From contig CACSJR010000003.1 of the NCBI GenBank assembly GCA_902706235.1, positions 124,001 through 188,000 of the forward strand: a DNA stretch of 64,000 nucleotides, in the 5' to 3' direction. This stretch comes from Citrobacter sp. 18056. Its GTDB lineage: Bacteria > Pseudomonadota > Gammaproteobacteria > Enterobacterales > Enterobacteriaceae. The notes under the pieces are model-generated. The model worked only from the letters and a program-made list of their open reading frames with translations. It was not told the origin of the DNA and searched no databases. Below are positions 1 through 8,629 of this stretch, piece after piece (position 1 is the stretch's first letter; each line of letters begins with the position of its first letter). The position numbers were made by a program, and so were the translations under genes.

Positions 1-436
1 TCCCGGCGAGGATCCCGACGCGCCAGTGTTGCACCTTGGGGACTTTGCAGTGTATCCAGCCGGAGAGCAGACCGGCGATAATGCTGGTTATAAAGCAGGG
101 CACGGCGGTGACGCCGCCGATATCTATCAGATAGCGGTGCGTACCGGCGATAAGGCCGGTAATGGCGCCGACCCACGGGCCAAACAGAATGCCGCCGGAC
201 ATCACCGCAATGACGCGCACATTCACCAGCGAGCCTTCCACATGCACGCCAGACCATGTGCTGAATAGCGCGAACAGCGAGAAGATGGCAGTGACGGCGA
301 GCAGCTCCTTCGGCGTATGGGCAGATTTATGCAGCAGCTCGCGGAACAGGCGGATGCGGATAAGGAAAAACAGGCAAATCAGCATCAGGGCGGCTCTGTC
401 AAAGACCGCCAGCAGCATAGTAAAGATTTCGTGCAT
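1..436 (-). CDS. ypdA: Sensor histidine kinase YpdA, N-terminal part
   Basis: Partial gene running off the left edge; only about 145 N-terminal residues are present. Translation starts at the ATG at 434-436 (MHEIF). The visible part is hydrophobic and has the glycine-rich multi-helix pattern of the 5TM-5TMR_LYT sensor domain, for example [10 protein letters not shown] and [11 protein letters not shown]. In E. coli this family forms the YpdA/YpdB two-component system, which responds to extracellular pyruvate and controls yhjX. The kinase domain lies outside the window. It is divergent from alaC, the same arrangement as in E. coli. Identity is from recognised sequence; function is family knowledge. 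Confidence 0.93.
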   Translation of the reverse strand, partial: MHEIFTMLLAVFDRAALMLICLFFLIRIRLFRELLHKSAHTPKELLAVTAIFSLFALFSTWSGVHVEGSLVNVRVIAVMSGGILFGPWVGAITGLIAGTHRYLIDIGGVTAVPCFITSIIAGLLSGWIHCKVPKVQHWRVGILAG

Positions 437-822
437 GAGTGCGCCGTATGTATCACTGAAAGTAATATGATAAAAAACCTGGCGAGGGATAGCCAGCAAT
501 CACGTGGATTAGGGAACGGGGAAAAGACTCACTTTTAAAAGGGGATTGTTGTTTCGGTCTCAGCACAGGGGGAAATACGGGGCAAGTGCGCGCTTTGAAG
601 TAAACCAATTGATATCACTGTGTAAATAGTATTTTGCTGTAAAGCAGATATCAGGCAGCGGGCATTGCCCCTTATCGGATATCACTTCCTCATTTTAGCT
701 GCATGAATTATTTTTCCCAAACCCTCTCGACAGCAGGAAAAACTTCGGGTTATTTTCATTCATGCCACACAGGTGGCAGCGTCGCTCGGACGGTCCGGGC
801 GCTCACGTTATCCGAGGAAATT
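437..822. other. ypdA-alaC divergent intergenic region
   Basis: This 386-base gap should hold the promoters of both divergent genes. The part nearest alaC (about 703-822) is open in frame with alaC and has an in-frame ATG at 703, but the family length and the good ribosome site (GAGGAAATT) before 823 argue against using it. The stretch at about 770-815 is GC-rich with short inverted repeats (CGGACGGTCCG) and could fold in the alaC leader. No known RNA family was recognised. Confidence 0.5.
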
Positions 823-2061
823 ATGGCTGACTCCAGTCCTGAACGTCGTTTTACCCGTATCGACAGGCTTCCCCCTTACGTATTCAATATCACAGCTGAG
901 CTGAAAATGGCTGCGCGTCGGCGCGGCGAAGACATTATCGACTTCAGCATGGGTAATCCCGACGGGGCTACGCCGCCGCATATTGTCGAAAAACTCTGTA
1001 CCGTGGCTCAGCGCCCGGATACCCATGGCTACTCCACGTCTCGCGGGATCCCACGCCTGCGCCGGGCGATTTCGCGCTGGTATAAAGACCGTTATGACGT
1101 TGAAATTGACCCCGAAAGCGAAGCTATCGTCACCATCGGTTCGAAAGAGGGGCTGGCGCACCTGATGCTGGCGACGCTGGATCACGGTGATACCGTGCTG
1201 GTGCCGAACCCAAGCTATCCGATTCATATTTATGGCGCTGTGATTGCCGGGGCGCAGGTGCGTTCCGTGCCGTTGGTGGAAGGCGTCGACTTCTTTAACG
1301 AACTCGAACGCGCCATTCGTGAAAGTTACCCGAAACCGAAGATGATGATCCTCGGCTTCCCGTCGAACCCGACCGCGCAGTGCGTTGAGCTGGATTTCTT
1401 CGAGAAAGTAGTCGCGCTGGCGAAGCGCTACAACGTGCTGGTGGTGCATGATTTAGCCTACGCCGATATCGTTTACGACGGCTGGAAAGCGCCGTCGATC
1501 ATGGAGGTTCCTGGCGCACGTGATGTCGCTGTGGAGTTCTTCACGCTGTCGAAAAGCTACAACATGGCAGGCTGGCGCATCGGTTTCATGGTCGGCAACA
1601 AAGAGCTGGTTAACGCACTGGCCCGTATCAAAAGCTATCATGATTACGGTACCTTTACGCCGCTGCAGGTGGCGGCGATTGCTGCACTGGAAGGCGATCA
1701 GCAGTGCGTGCTGGATATCGCTGAGCAGTACCGTCGCCGTCGTGACGTGCTGGTTAAAGGCTTGCATGAGGCCGGATGGATGGTCGACATGCCGAAGGCG
1801 TCGATGTACGTCTGGGCGAAAATACCGGAACAGTACGCCGCAATGGGCTCGCTGGAGTTTGCGAAAAAGATGCTGCAGGACGCGAAAGTCTGCGTTTCAC
1901 CGGGGGTTGGTTTTGGCGACTACGGCGACACGCACGTGCGCTTTGCGTTGATTGAAAACCGGGACCGAATCCGTCAGGCCGTTCGTGGAATTAAAGCGAT
2001 GTTCCGCGCCGACGGTCTGCTGCCGGTTTCCGGCAAGTCCGCGACGGAAAGTACCGAGTAA
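823..2061 (+). CDS. alaC: Glutamate-pyruvate aminotransferase AlaC
   Basis: Fold-type I, PLP-dependent aminotransferase that makes alanine from pyruvate and glutamate in the cytoplasm. The product is 412 residues, the same length as E. coli AlaC. The start at 823 ([10 protein letters not shown]) follows a GAGG ribosome site. The PLP lysine is in the [10 protein letters not shown] motif (about residue 245). The substrate-binding NPSYP and SNPTAQ motifs are clear. The gene is monocistronic and is followed by a strong terminator. A second alanine aminotransferase, alaA, lies at the other end of the window, so both major alanine-forming enzymes bracket this segment. Confidence 0.97.
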   Translation: MADSSPERRFTRIDRLPPYVFNITAELKMAARRRGEDIIDFSMGNPDGATPPHIVEKLCTVAQRPDTHGYSTSRGIPRLRRAISRWYKDRYDVEIDPESEAIVTIGSKEGLAHLMLATLDHGDTVLVPNPSYPIHIYGAVIAGAQVRSVPLVEGVDFFNELERAIRESYPKPKMMILGFPSNPTAQCVELDFFEKVVALAKRYNVLVVHDLAYADIVYDGWKAPSIMEVPGARDVAVEFFTLSKSYNMAGWRIGFMVGNKELVNALARIKSYHDYGTFTPLQVAAIAALEGDQQCVLDIAEQYRRRRDVLVKGLHEAGWMVDMPKASMYVWAKIPEQYAAMGSLEFAKKMLQDAKVCVSPGVGFGDYGDTHVRFALIENRDRIRQAVRGIKAMFRADGLLPVSGKSATESTE

Positions 2062-2089
2062 TTCTCTGGTCGTCACGCTTTAGAAATGC

Positions 2090-2117
2090 AAACAGGAGCC
2101 AAATGGCTCCTGTTTTT
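2090..2117 (+). terminator. alaC rho-independent terminator
   Basis: Perfect hairpin AACAGGAGCC / GGCTCCTGTT with an AAAT loop, followed by a run of T. It lies 29 bases after the alaC stop. Confidence 0.9.
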
Positions 2118-2130
2118 TGCATGCTCAGGT

Positions 2131-2202
2131 TTAAACCATCAGGGCGAAAGTGCCGGCCCAGACGATGACCATAAAGGAGATGCCCATAATAAAATATTTC
2201 AC
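2131..2202 (-). CDS. ypdK: Small membrane protein YpdK (23 aa)
   Basis: A 23-codon reading frame converging on alaC. It begins with GTG at 2200-2202, preceded by a GGAG ribosome site (GGAGTGATGTGAC). The product reads MKYFIMGISFM... and ends ...TFALMV. It is almost entirely a single hydrophobic helix with one early lysine. I recognise it as YpdK, a small membrane protein of E. coli found at the same place beside alaC. Function is unknown. Conservation of length, GTG start and position supports a real gene. Confidence 0.85.
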   Translation of the reverse strand: MKYFIMGISFMVIVWAGTFALMV

Positions 2203-2631
2203 GTCACATCACTCCGCGTATAGCTCGATACGCCCAAATGAAAACAATCCTGACTGAGTATAGAGAGCTGACACCGCCTCGAATAAAAATTGGGATTTGT
2301 CCCTTTTTACCCTTCGGCACAACCTCAAAATTCTGTGCTTCTTGTGCTCCAGACGGCGCTAATGTACGCTTAAAAAAGGAGGGTGACAAGCCTGATTTTT
2401 TTATTAATTTTTAGTTACTTACGGGTGTCGTGAAACGGCGACACAATGATTTCAGTACGCAATAAATGCCTGCACAGCGACGGCAAAACCATCGTCGAAT
2501 GAGGGGGTAGTACCGCATTGAAATTATAGGGGTTTTACCAAGTGAGTTCTCAGGGGACAGTGCGACACTGTGGCTCACCTGAGAAATTACAGCGTAGAGT
2601 GATATCTTAACAACGGTCTCAGGCTGGCCTA
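2203..2631. other. Intergenic region between ypdK and the outer-membrane protein gene
   Basis: 429 bases without a convincing gene. A 61-codon minus-strand frame at 2204-2389 has no recognisable features. The AT-rich part (2390-2545) has no clear promoter assignable by eye. A two-tier hairpin lies at 2547-2585 and is listed separately. E. coli has lpxP on this side of ypdK; no trace of it is seen here. Confidence 0.5.
2547..2585. repeat. Two-tier inverted repeat near the argW islet
   Basis: Outer arms TTCTCAGG (2547-2554) and CCTGAGAA (2578-2585) enclose inner arms ACAGTG (2557-2562) and CACTGT (2566-2571) with a CGA loop. An alternative pairing GTGAG/CTCAC is also possible. There is no T-run on either side, so it does not look like a standard terminator. 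It lies 46 bases past the stop of the outer-membrane protein gene. Confidence 0.5.
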
Positions 2632-3432
2632 TTAGAATTGATACTTATACGAGACTTTTATTTTTTTCTCGGCGTCATCAATATAGGTATTGTTGTCCTG
2701 AACGTAGGTAAACGCGCTGACAGAGTTGTGCTTGTCGAATGAGTAGCCCAGTCCCACGCCGGCAAAGTAGCCTTTGTAGTTATCCCCATCATCGTTTTTC
2801 GAGCCGTACGAGCCGCCAGCAACGCTCAGTAAGCGCAGATTGGCTGTCAAAGGCTTGATCATAAAGACACCCAGATACCCGCTGCTACCTGAACTGTCTA
2901 CCAGACCGAAGCCGTTTTCTTCGGAAAGATCGCCGCTAAAACCTGGTTGAGAGCAAGCTTTATGCTTGTCTTTATCGCAGCCAAAGGTGTCACCTGTGTT
3001 GTAGGAGTAGCCTGCCATTGGGAAAAACTGGAAACCAGCGGGTTCAAAACCAAAATAGCTCAGGGGGAGAAATGTCCCGATTGAGTAGTTGGTCTGGGAA
3101 GCGCCATTCGGAAATTCATTCTTACCGAAGTTGAAGTTGAAAATCCCGATCGGGAAGAGCCATGACCCCCCGACACGCCACTCAGAAGCATCGGTATTGA
3201 TTTTAACGTTAATTTTGCGCGCTTCGTCCAGCGCCAGCGAGCCTGAAAATTGTACATCGCTGTCATTCATATCGTAGTTATCAGACCATGCAACGCCCAC
3301 TTTTGTGGTGACTCTGGTTGGGTCATCATCCGATTTTTCTTTGTTGGTTTTAACGATACCGGATTGCGCAAACGCGAGTGCCGGGAGGAGCCCCAGAGTG
3401 AAGAGGAACAATGAACGTGTTCTGCTATGCAT
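2632..3432 (-). CDS. Predicted outer-membrane beta-barrel protein, unrecognised family
   Basis: 266 residues from the ATG at 3430-3432 (MHSRTRSLF). That start gives a typical signal peptide: basic N-region, hydrophobic LFLFTLGLLPALAFA, cleavage near AFA-Q. An upstream in-frame start at 3510 would bury the signal peptide and is rejected. The mature part is rich in alternating hydrophobic and glycine/aromatic segments (GGSWLFPIGIF, GYLGVFMI, GYFAGVGLGYSF) and ends KVSYKYQF, with the C-terminal aromatic expected of proteins inserted by the Bam complex. A Cys...Cys pair (FGCDKDKHKACS, about residue 165) could form a periplasmic or loop disulfide. I do not recognise the family. It lies in the accessory islet beside argW. 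Confidence 0.75.
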   Translation of the reverse strand: MHSRTRSLFLFTLGLLPALAFAQSGIVKTNKEKSDDDPTRVTTKVGVAWSDNYDMNDSDVQFSGSLALDEARKINVKINTDASEWRVGGSWLFPIGIFNFNFGKNEFPNGASQTNYSIGTFLPLSYFGFEPAGFQFFPMAGYSYNTGDTFGCDKDKHKACSQPGFSGDLSEENGFGLVDSSGSSGYLGVFMIKPLTANLRLLSVAGGSYGSKNDDGDNYKGYFAGVGLGYSFDKHNSVSAFTYVQDNNTYIDDAEKKIKVSYKYQF

Positions 3433-3730
3433 GTATGGTCCGAAGTATATAAAGGGCTGAAAATAAGCGAAAGCCCACGATCCTACATTGGATGGGCTGG
3501 GGACTCGCATATTTAGATTTAAAAAATGGTTTAATTTTGAACTTTGTCGCTGAGCTCGGTATGTTAATTTAAATGTTCTGCAGTTCTATATTTTCGAGAG
3601 CGGACCATAGATGAATTGCGACAAAGAAGGCAACTGAGTCATCCCTCTGCGCTTCGTTTATAGTCCGGAAGCGATTAATTCTAAATGTATAAATATTCTG
3701 CAGGGAAATGCCTATCCCATTTAGATTTAA
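3433..3730. other. AT-rich spacer in the argW islet
   Basis: About 300 bases that are clearly more AT-rich than the flanking core genes. It presumably carries the promoter of the minus-strand outer-membrane protein gene. No gene, repeat or copy of the argW 3' end was seen here. Confidence 0.4.
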
Positions 3731-4519
3731 TCAATAATGCTCTACATTAAATTTATGACTGCTAGCAACACATGCGTCGACCTCGTTATGCAGAAATTTA
3801 ACCAAGGCAGAGGTTGCTTGTAACGGGTCGGTCTCAAAAAGCGCATCAGCCATTTTCTGCCTTTTATCTTGCTTACAATCGTGACTCAATGCTTGAGACA
3901 GTACAACTGGAAGCGTTTTATCCGTAAATAAATAGGCAAATGCTATATCAGGCACCAGACCAAAGTCGGGTTCAAAAGAGGTGTGTGTTCCCTCTTGTAT
4001 GTCCAAACGTAAAATAGGTTTTTGAGTCAACAGAAAATCAAACATTATTGATGAATAATCGGTAACGAGGGCATCAAACTTATTGAGGTACGGATAAATA
4101 TCAATTGTTGGATTAATGTAGTACACATTTCCGCTAAGTTTGCCGCTGCTTTTATCCTGAAGAAGAGTTGGATGGGTCTTAAGATAAAGGTCGGCATTGT
4201 TTTTCTGACATGCCAGTGCTAACTGGCCCAAAAATCCAGATGAACCGGTTAATAGTTGCGTTGCACCCCGCTGCCAGGTGGGTGTGAAGAGGATCTTTTT
4301 CCGTTTTTTATTCTGTAATGCCTGAAACATCTCTTTGGGAAGCTCGCTGCCGATGAGCTCGTGCTCGGTCGCGCCGCGTAAAATCACTTCATTCCTGGGA
4401 TATCCTGCGCGGATGATCCGTTTACATCCAAATCCTCCTTGTGGAATGCACATCTGCAATTTTTTCGGACGAAGCGATAGCGGGAAAGTATTCGATAAGG
4501 TTATGATAAGTGATGATAT
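3731..4519 (-). pseudogene. CDP-glycerol glycerophosphotransferase family remnant, N-terminus missing
   Basis: The open frame runs from a stop at 4520-4522 to the stop at 3731. It contains about 240 residues of the C-terminal half of a TagB/TagF-like glycerophosphotransferase. Visible motifs are GYPRNEV (about 20 residues in), LFTPTWQRG, LKTHP and VTDYSSIMFDF, the last a hallmark of the family. The N-terminal half, which carries the other conserved histidine motif, is absent, and no ATG occurs until internal positions (first at about 4451-4453). The divergent DUF1294 gene begins exactly where the missing half should be. These enzymes transfer polyol-phosphate units to surface polymers. Best read as a broken gene left by deletion; a short functional version from TTG 4459 is less likely. 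Confidence 0.75.
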
Positions 4520-4848
4520 TTAATCGACTTTGTTATCTACTTTTAGCAGCGGTGGCCACCATAAGTGCATTCTTTCCTGACCCGCTGCAGGTGTGGATTA
4601 TTTCCGTAAATGTGCTCACGCTGCTGCTTTATGGGGCGGACAAATTAGCAGCGCGAAAGAATGGGTACCGTGTACCTGAGTTCACTTTGCTGATTTTTGG
4701 TGTGGTGGGTGGGTGGTTTGGCGCCATTCTGGGGCAGCAAATATTTCGGCATAAAACACAAAAGCAGCCGTTCAAAACCTACTTTGCCATTAGCGTGATA
4801 GTGAATCTGATGGTCGTGATAGCGGGCATGTATTGGGTGATGAGATGA
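4513..4848 (+). CDS. DUF1294 family small membrane protein
   Basis: 111 residues from ATG 4513; a GTG directly before it at 4510 would add one residue. It has an N-terminal hydrophobic helix, a second helix around VWIISVNVLTLLLYGADK, and then a conserved block with R-V-P-E and GGWFGAILGQQIFRHKTQK, followed by a C-terminal helix. The D-K-..-R-V-P-E and H-K-T-.-K pattern is typical of DUF1294. The function of this family is not known. Its start overlaps the open frame of the truncated glycerophosphotransferase on the other strand, and its stop is 16 bases from argW, so it sits at the junction of core and accessory DNA. Confidence 0.7.
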   Translation: MIFNRLCYLLLAAVATISAFFPDPLQVWIISVNVLTLLLYGADKLAARKNGYRVPEFTLLIFGVVGGWFGAILGQQIFRHKTQKQPFKTYFAISVIVNLMVVIAGMYWVMR

Positions 4849-4863
4849 AACAGGGGGAGTATA

Positions 4864-4938
4864 TGGTGTCCCCTGCAGGAATCGAACCTGCAACTAGCCC
4901 TTAGGAGGGGCTCGTTATATCCATTTAACTAAGGGGAC
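4864..4938 (-). tRNA. argW: tRNA-Arg(CCT)
   Basis: A 75-base cloverleaf on the minus strand. The acceptor stem is GTCCCCT / AGGGGAC with discriminator A and an encoded CCA (4864-4866). The anticodon loop reads CTCCTAA with anticodon CCT. The T-arm is GCAGG TTCGATT CCTGC. It corresponds to E. coli argW, which lies next to yfdC and is a known integration target (CPS-53 prophage). Its 3' end faces the accessory islet at 2.2-4.8 kb, as expected for a tRNA integration site. Confidence 0.96.
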
Positions 4939-5019
4939 GAAGCGGCACGAGTATAGCGTTTTTTAGCAGGCGCGTTAAGCACATAGCAATCTGACTGCTC
5001 AAAGTGTCGCCATCGTCCT

Positions 5020-5946
5020 TCATTTCTGTTGTGATTTTTCGCGTTGCTGGGCTTTTGCTTTCTCCTCAGCTTTCCGTTTATTGCTCATGTCGTTGCGAAT
5101 TTGCGCGTGGCTCATCAGGGCGAAAATAAAGGTGCCACCGCAAATATTCCCGGCGAGCGTCGGCAGTGCAAAAGGCCAGAAGAAATCATGCCAGTGCAGG
5201 GTACCACTGAAAACCAGATACAGAATCTCGACTGTTCCGACCACGATATGTGTAGTATCGCCCAGGGCGATCAGCCAGGTCATGAGAATAATGACGACAA
5301 TTTTCGCGGCGCCTGCAGAGGGGAACATCCACACCATGGTTGCGATTAGCCAGCCTGAAATAATGGCATTGGCGAACATTTCTCCCGGTGTGTTTTTCAT
5401 GACGTCCATACCGATTTTGGTGAAGGCATCACGCGTAGGCTCATCAAAAATCGGCATGTATTCGAACGCCCAGGCGGCGACGCCGGTACCGATGAGATTT
5501 CCCAGTAACACCACGCCCCAGAGTCGCATTAGCAGGCCAAAATTGCCCATCGTTGGACTTTGCATAACGGGCAAAACGGCGGTAACGGTGTTCTCTGTAA
5601 ACAACTGTTGGCGGGCCATGATCACGATGACGAAGCCGAAGGTATAGCCCAGGTTTTCCAGCAGGAAACCGCCAGGAACACCTTCGAGCTGCACGTGAAA
5701 AATCCCTTTCGCCAGTAGCGATGCTCCCATAGACAGCCCGGCTGCGATTGCCGACCACAGCAGCGCCATGGCATCGCGTTCGAGTTCTTTTTCACCGTCC
5801 TGACGAATGTGCTCGTGGATGGCCATTGCCCGCGAAGGAAGCCGCTGTTCATCGACTTCTATCTCTTCCCCCCGGTTTTTTTCATCGCTTTCGACTTCCA
5901 GTTCTTCCGTATGGCGGTCAATTTTCTCTTTTTCGATACGGTCCAT
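5020..5946 (-). CDS. yfdC: Formate/nitrite transporter family protein YfdC
   Basis: 308-residue inner-membrane protein of the FNT family. A charged N-terminal tail of about 55 residues (many E, D, K, R) precedes six hydrophobic segments including AGLSMGASLLAKG, MARQQLFTENT and LGDTTHIVVG. A lysine-rich, charged C-terminal tail follows. Length and tails match E. coli YfdC, whose substrate is not firmly established. The gene sits between argW and the divergent mlaA, as in E. coli. Confidence 0.95.
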   Translation of the reverse strand: MDRIEKEKIDRHTEELEVESDEKNRGEEIEVDEQRLPSRAMAIHEHIRQDGEKELERDAMALLWSAIAAGLSMGASLLAKGIFHVQLEGVPGGFLLENLGYTFGFVIVIMARQQLFTENTVTAVLPVMQSPTMGNFGLLMRLWGVVLLGNLIGTGVAAWAFEYMPIFDEPTRDAFTKIGMDVMKNTPGEMFANAIISGWLIATMVWMFPSAGAAKIVVIILMTWLIALGDTTHIVVGTVEILYLVFSGTLHWHDFFWPFALPTLAGNICGGTFIFALMSHAQIRNDMSNKRKAEEKAKAQQREKSQQK

Positions 5947-6114
5947 AGGGTGTTACCTTCGTCAACGGAACCTTGGTAAAGCGTAGCGGGTTTTGCTGAC
6001 AGTCTCCCCGGGTCAGACACTTAATTTTGGTGTTATGCCATGAATAGCGATACGTCTGTTTCAAAATATGTATAAAATCAGTAAGAGCAGTGATTTCTTT
6101 ACAGGGAGATATTT

Positions 6115-6870
6115 ATGAATTTTCGCCTGTCTGCGCTTGCGCTGAGCGCGACGCTGTTGGTGGGCTGCGCCAGTACCGGTGACCAGCAGCAGGGGCGTTC
6201 AGATCCGTTCGAAGGATTCAACCGCACCATGTACGACTTCAACTTTAACGTGCTGGACCCTTATCTGGTCCGCCCGGTTGCTGTCGCATGGCGAGACTAT
6301 GTCCCGCAGCCTGCGCGTAACGGTATCGGCAACTTCACCAGCAACATCGAAGAGCCAGCGATCATGGTGAACATGTTCCTGCAGGGCGACCCGTATCAGG
6401 GTATGGTCCACTTCACGCGTTTCTTCCTGAATACCCTTTTAGGAATGGGCGGTTTCATTGATGTCGCGGGAATGGCGAATCAGAAACTGCAGCGCGTTCA
6501 GCCACACCGTTTCGGTAGCACCATGGGGCATTATGGTGTGGGCTATGGCCCGTATCTGCAGTTACCATTTTACGGAAGCTTTACCGTGCGTGATGATGTC
6601 GGCGATATGGCTGACGACTTGTATCCGGCGCTTTCATGGCTGACCTGGCCGATGTCTATCGGCAAGTGGGTGATAGAAGGGGTTGAAACCCGTGCGCAAC
6701 TGCTGGATTCCGACGGTCTGCTGCGTCAATCGACTGACCCGTACATCACGGTGCGTGAAGCGTACTTCCAGCAGCATGATTTCATTGCTAATGGCGGTAA
6801 ACTCAGTACGGAAGACAACCCGAACGCCAAAGCAATTGAAGGCGATCTGAAAGATATCGATTCGCAGTAA
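6115..6870 (+). CDS. mlaA: Outer-membrane lipoprotein MlaA
   Basis: Component of the Mla system that removes phospholipids from the outer leaflet of the outer membrane and passes them to MlaC. 251 residues. The signal peptide ends in the lipobox LVGC with the lipidated cysteine at residue 18. The family block DPFEGFNRTMYDFN follows immediately, then the amphipathic pore-forming region. A ribosome site (CAGGGAGAT) precedes the start. It is transcribed alone, with a terminator shared with the convergent fadL. Confidence 0.97.
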   Translation: MNFRLSALALSATLLVGCASTGDQQQGRSDPFEGFNRTMYDFNFNVLDPYLVRPVAVAWRDYVPQPARNGIGNFTSNIEEPAIMVNMFLQGDPYQGMVHFTRFFLNTLLGMGGFIDVAGMANQKLQRVQPHRFGSTMGHYGVGYGPYLQLPFYGSFTVRDDVGDMADDLYPALSWLTWPMSIGKWVIEGVETRAQLLDSDGLLRQSTDPYITVREAYFQQHDFIANGGKLSTEDNPNAKAIEGDLKDIDSQ

Positions 6871-6883
6871 GCGACGTCGAAAA

Positions 6884-6916
6884 TAAAAAAGGTGAGCATC
6901 GCGCTCACCTTTTTTT
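6884..6916. terminator. Bidirectional terminator between mlaA and fadL
   Basis: Stem GGTGAGC / GCTCACC (6891-6909), flanked by A-run on the left and T-run on the right, so it can serve both convergent genes. Confidence 0.9.
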
Positions 6917-6934
6917 ATGCCTGAACCCGAACTA

Positions 6935-8257
6935 TCAGAAGCGATAGTTGAAGTTAGAACCGAACAGCCAGGCTTTACCTGCAGAACGGAAGGTGTAAGG
7001 ACCTTCTTCGATAGTTACGTTCTGACCATGCATGTAGGACGCGCCCACGTCGACAGAAGCATCTTTGTTAAGCGCGTAGGTTGCACCCGCGCTCAGCCAC
7101 AGACGGTCCTGATCCGGGATGGAGATAGAGCGGTGATCGGCTGGTACCGGGCTATCATCAAACGCGATACCGGTACGGAATGTCCAGTTGTCGTCGTAGT
7201 AATAGGTCGTACCGAGCGCCAGACGCCATGCATCTTTAAAGCTTTCGTCTTTATAGAACAGAGTTTCGCCGCTGTTACCCGTTGCTTTCAGCTCCTGGAA
7301 CTGGCTCCAGCTGGTGTAGGTGGCGCTATAGTGGATAGCCCACTGCGGCGCGACACGGTTGTAGCCTGACAGTTCCCACATTTCCGGCAGGTTCAGTGTC
7401 AGAGAACCGTTGGTGGTATTGCCATCGGTGCCCAACGGCAAACCGAAGTTGCCCAGGATCTGGTTGTAGGCCGACGGCATGTTGCTCTTATAATCACCGT
7501 CGAAGTCGATTTTGACTTCAGAGCGGTAGGTAAAGCCGTAACGGTTGTTTTTATCCAGTTCATACAAGATACCGGCGTTCCAGCCGAAGCCCCACTCATC
7601 ACCCTTCAAATGGGCAATTTGGGTGTCAGCAGGGAGTTGCCCAACCTGGCCTGCCAGTGCAGGCGGCAGTGCGCCAGAACCCGCAATGATCTGACCTAAG
7701 TCACCGGCGTAGCGCTCGATTTTCGCTTTCGCGTAGACCGCATCAAAACCAACACCGAAGCTCCAGTTGCTGTTCAGACGATACGCACCGCTCAGGTTCA
7801 GGTTAACGGTGGTGAGGTCAGTTTTTCCCCCCATGCTACCTGCGGCGTAGTTGTCATTAAATTCTGTTGCCAGGCCATAATTGGAGGTGACGGAAGCGCC
7901 CCAACCAAATTGTTCGTTAAGAGGCATGACAAAATGTAAGTTCGGTACCCATGCTACCGGAGCGATATTATCGGCATCGGTGCTTTTACCTGTTGGGGAT
8001 TTACCAGATATATTCACGTCCGGATCGATATAGACTGCACCAGCAGAAAATTGCGGGCGGTCATACATCATAATTAACGCTGGGTTACGGCTGGCGTTAC
8101 CCGGATCGTCGGCAATAGCGCCTTCACCGGAATAAGCACGCCCTAAGCCTGAGGCAGAAAATTCATTTAATTGAAAGCCTGCTGACCAGGCCTGAGAGGA
8201 AACGAGTGCCACTGCAACTGCGAGAGCGGATTTTGTAAAACGGGTTTTTTGGCTCAT
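6935..8257 (-). CDS. fadL: Long-chain fatty acid outer-membrane transporter FadL
   Basis: 440 residues from the ATG at 8255-8257 ([10 protein letters not shown]); an in-frame extension upstream is not supported by the family. The signal peptide ends near AWS-AGF. The mature N-terminus ([20 protein letters not shown]) is the plug or hatch region, followed by a 14-strand barrel ending in an aromatic residue (NFNYRF). FadL takes up long-chain fatty acids and is used by several phages in relatives. Two FadR-type operators lie upstream, consistent with repression in the absence of fatty acids. Confidence 0.97.
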   Translation of the reverse strand: MSQKTRFTKSALAVAVALVSSQAWSAGFQLNEFSASGLGRAYSGEGAIADDPGNASRNPALIMMYDRPQFSAGAVYIDPDVNISGKSPTGKSTDADNIAPVAWVPNLHFVMPLNEQFGWGASVTSNYGLATEFNDNYAAGSMGGKTDLTTVNLNLSGAYRLNSNWSFGVGFDAVYAKAKIERYAGDLGQIIAGSGALPPALAGQVGQLPADTQIAHLKGDEWGFGWNAGILYELDKNNRYGFTYRSEVKIDFDGDYKSNMPSAYNQILGNFGLPLGTDGNTTNGSLTLNLPEMWELSGYNRVAPQWAIHYSATYTSWSQFQELKATGNSGETLFYKDESFKDAWRLALGTTYYYDDNWTFRTGIAFDDSPVPADHRSISIPDQDRLWLSAGATYALNKDASVDVGASYMHGQNVTIEEGPYTFRSAGKAWLFGSNFNYRF

Positions 8258-8344
8258 GACCATAACCTCAATCGAGTTATTTTTATGCAAAAATTGTTAC
8301 ATGCCGTAACAGAAGCGCGAAGTGTAGGGTCTGTGTTACGTCAG

Positions 8345-8384
8345 AGAAATCAGACCAGTGCCGAGAGTATAGGTCTGACCAGAT
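8345..8384 (-). promoter_or_regulatory. Two FadR-type operators upstream of fadL
   Basis: On the minus strand, site 1 (8367-8384) reads ATCTGGTCAGACCTATAC and site 2 (8345-8359) reads ACTGGTCTGATTTCT. Both resemble the TGGTNNGACCA core. Their order and spacing match the two FadR operators I recall at E. coli fadL. Confidence 0.75.
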
Positions 8385-8508
8385 GGAATGTTGCAAGTAT
8401 GTTTATAAGTTTTTTCAATTGTGATCTAAGAAACGCGATCCAGCTGGCAAAATTCGGGTCATGAAAGTTCCCTTGAAAGGGCGATTTTTGTTTTAGATCA
8501 TTTTTAAT

Positions 8509-8524
8509 TGTGATTTAGCTCACT
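8509..8524. promoter_or_regulatory. CRP-like site between fadL and yfcZ
   Basis: TGTGA TTTAGC TCACT is close to the CRP consensus TGTGA-N6-TCACA. It lies about 250 bases before fadL and about 105 bases before yfcZ, so it could serve either. The fadL-yfcZ gap (8258-8629, 372 bases) holds this site, the FadR sites, and no further gene. Confidence 0.5.
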
Positions 8525-8629
8525 TATGGCGGCTGAACGAAATATCAACTGGAGACGGTCAGGGCAGGGGCGTAAAATAAAGGCATTGTTTATCTGGCAC
8601 CCTGGGTGCGAATACAGAGGAAATCTACA

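Noticed and set aside
2204-2389. 61-codon minus-strand frame between ypdK and the barrel gene
   Set aside because: No ribosome site or motif; the sequence is basic with no recognisable fold.
2200-4860. Second copy of the argW 3' end (attL or attR)
   Set aside because: Searched by eye for TGGTGTCCCCTGCAGGAATC. Only short matches (CTGCAGG at about 3700, CAGGGGACA inverted at 2551) were seen, which are too short to support an att site.
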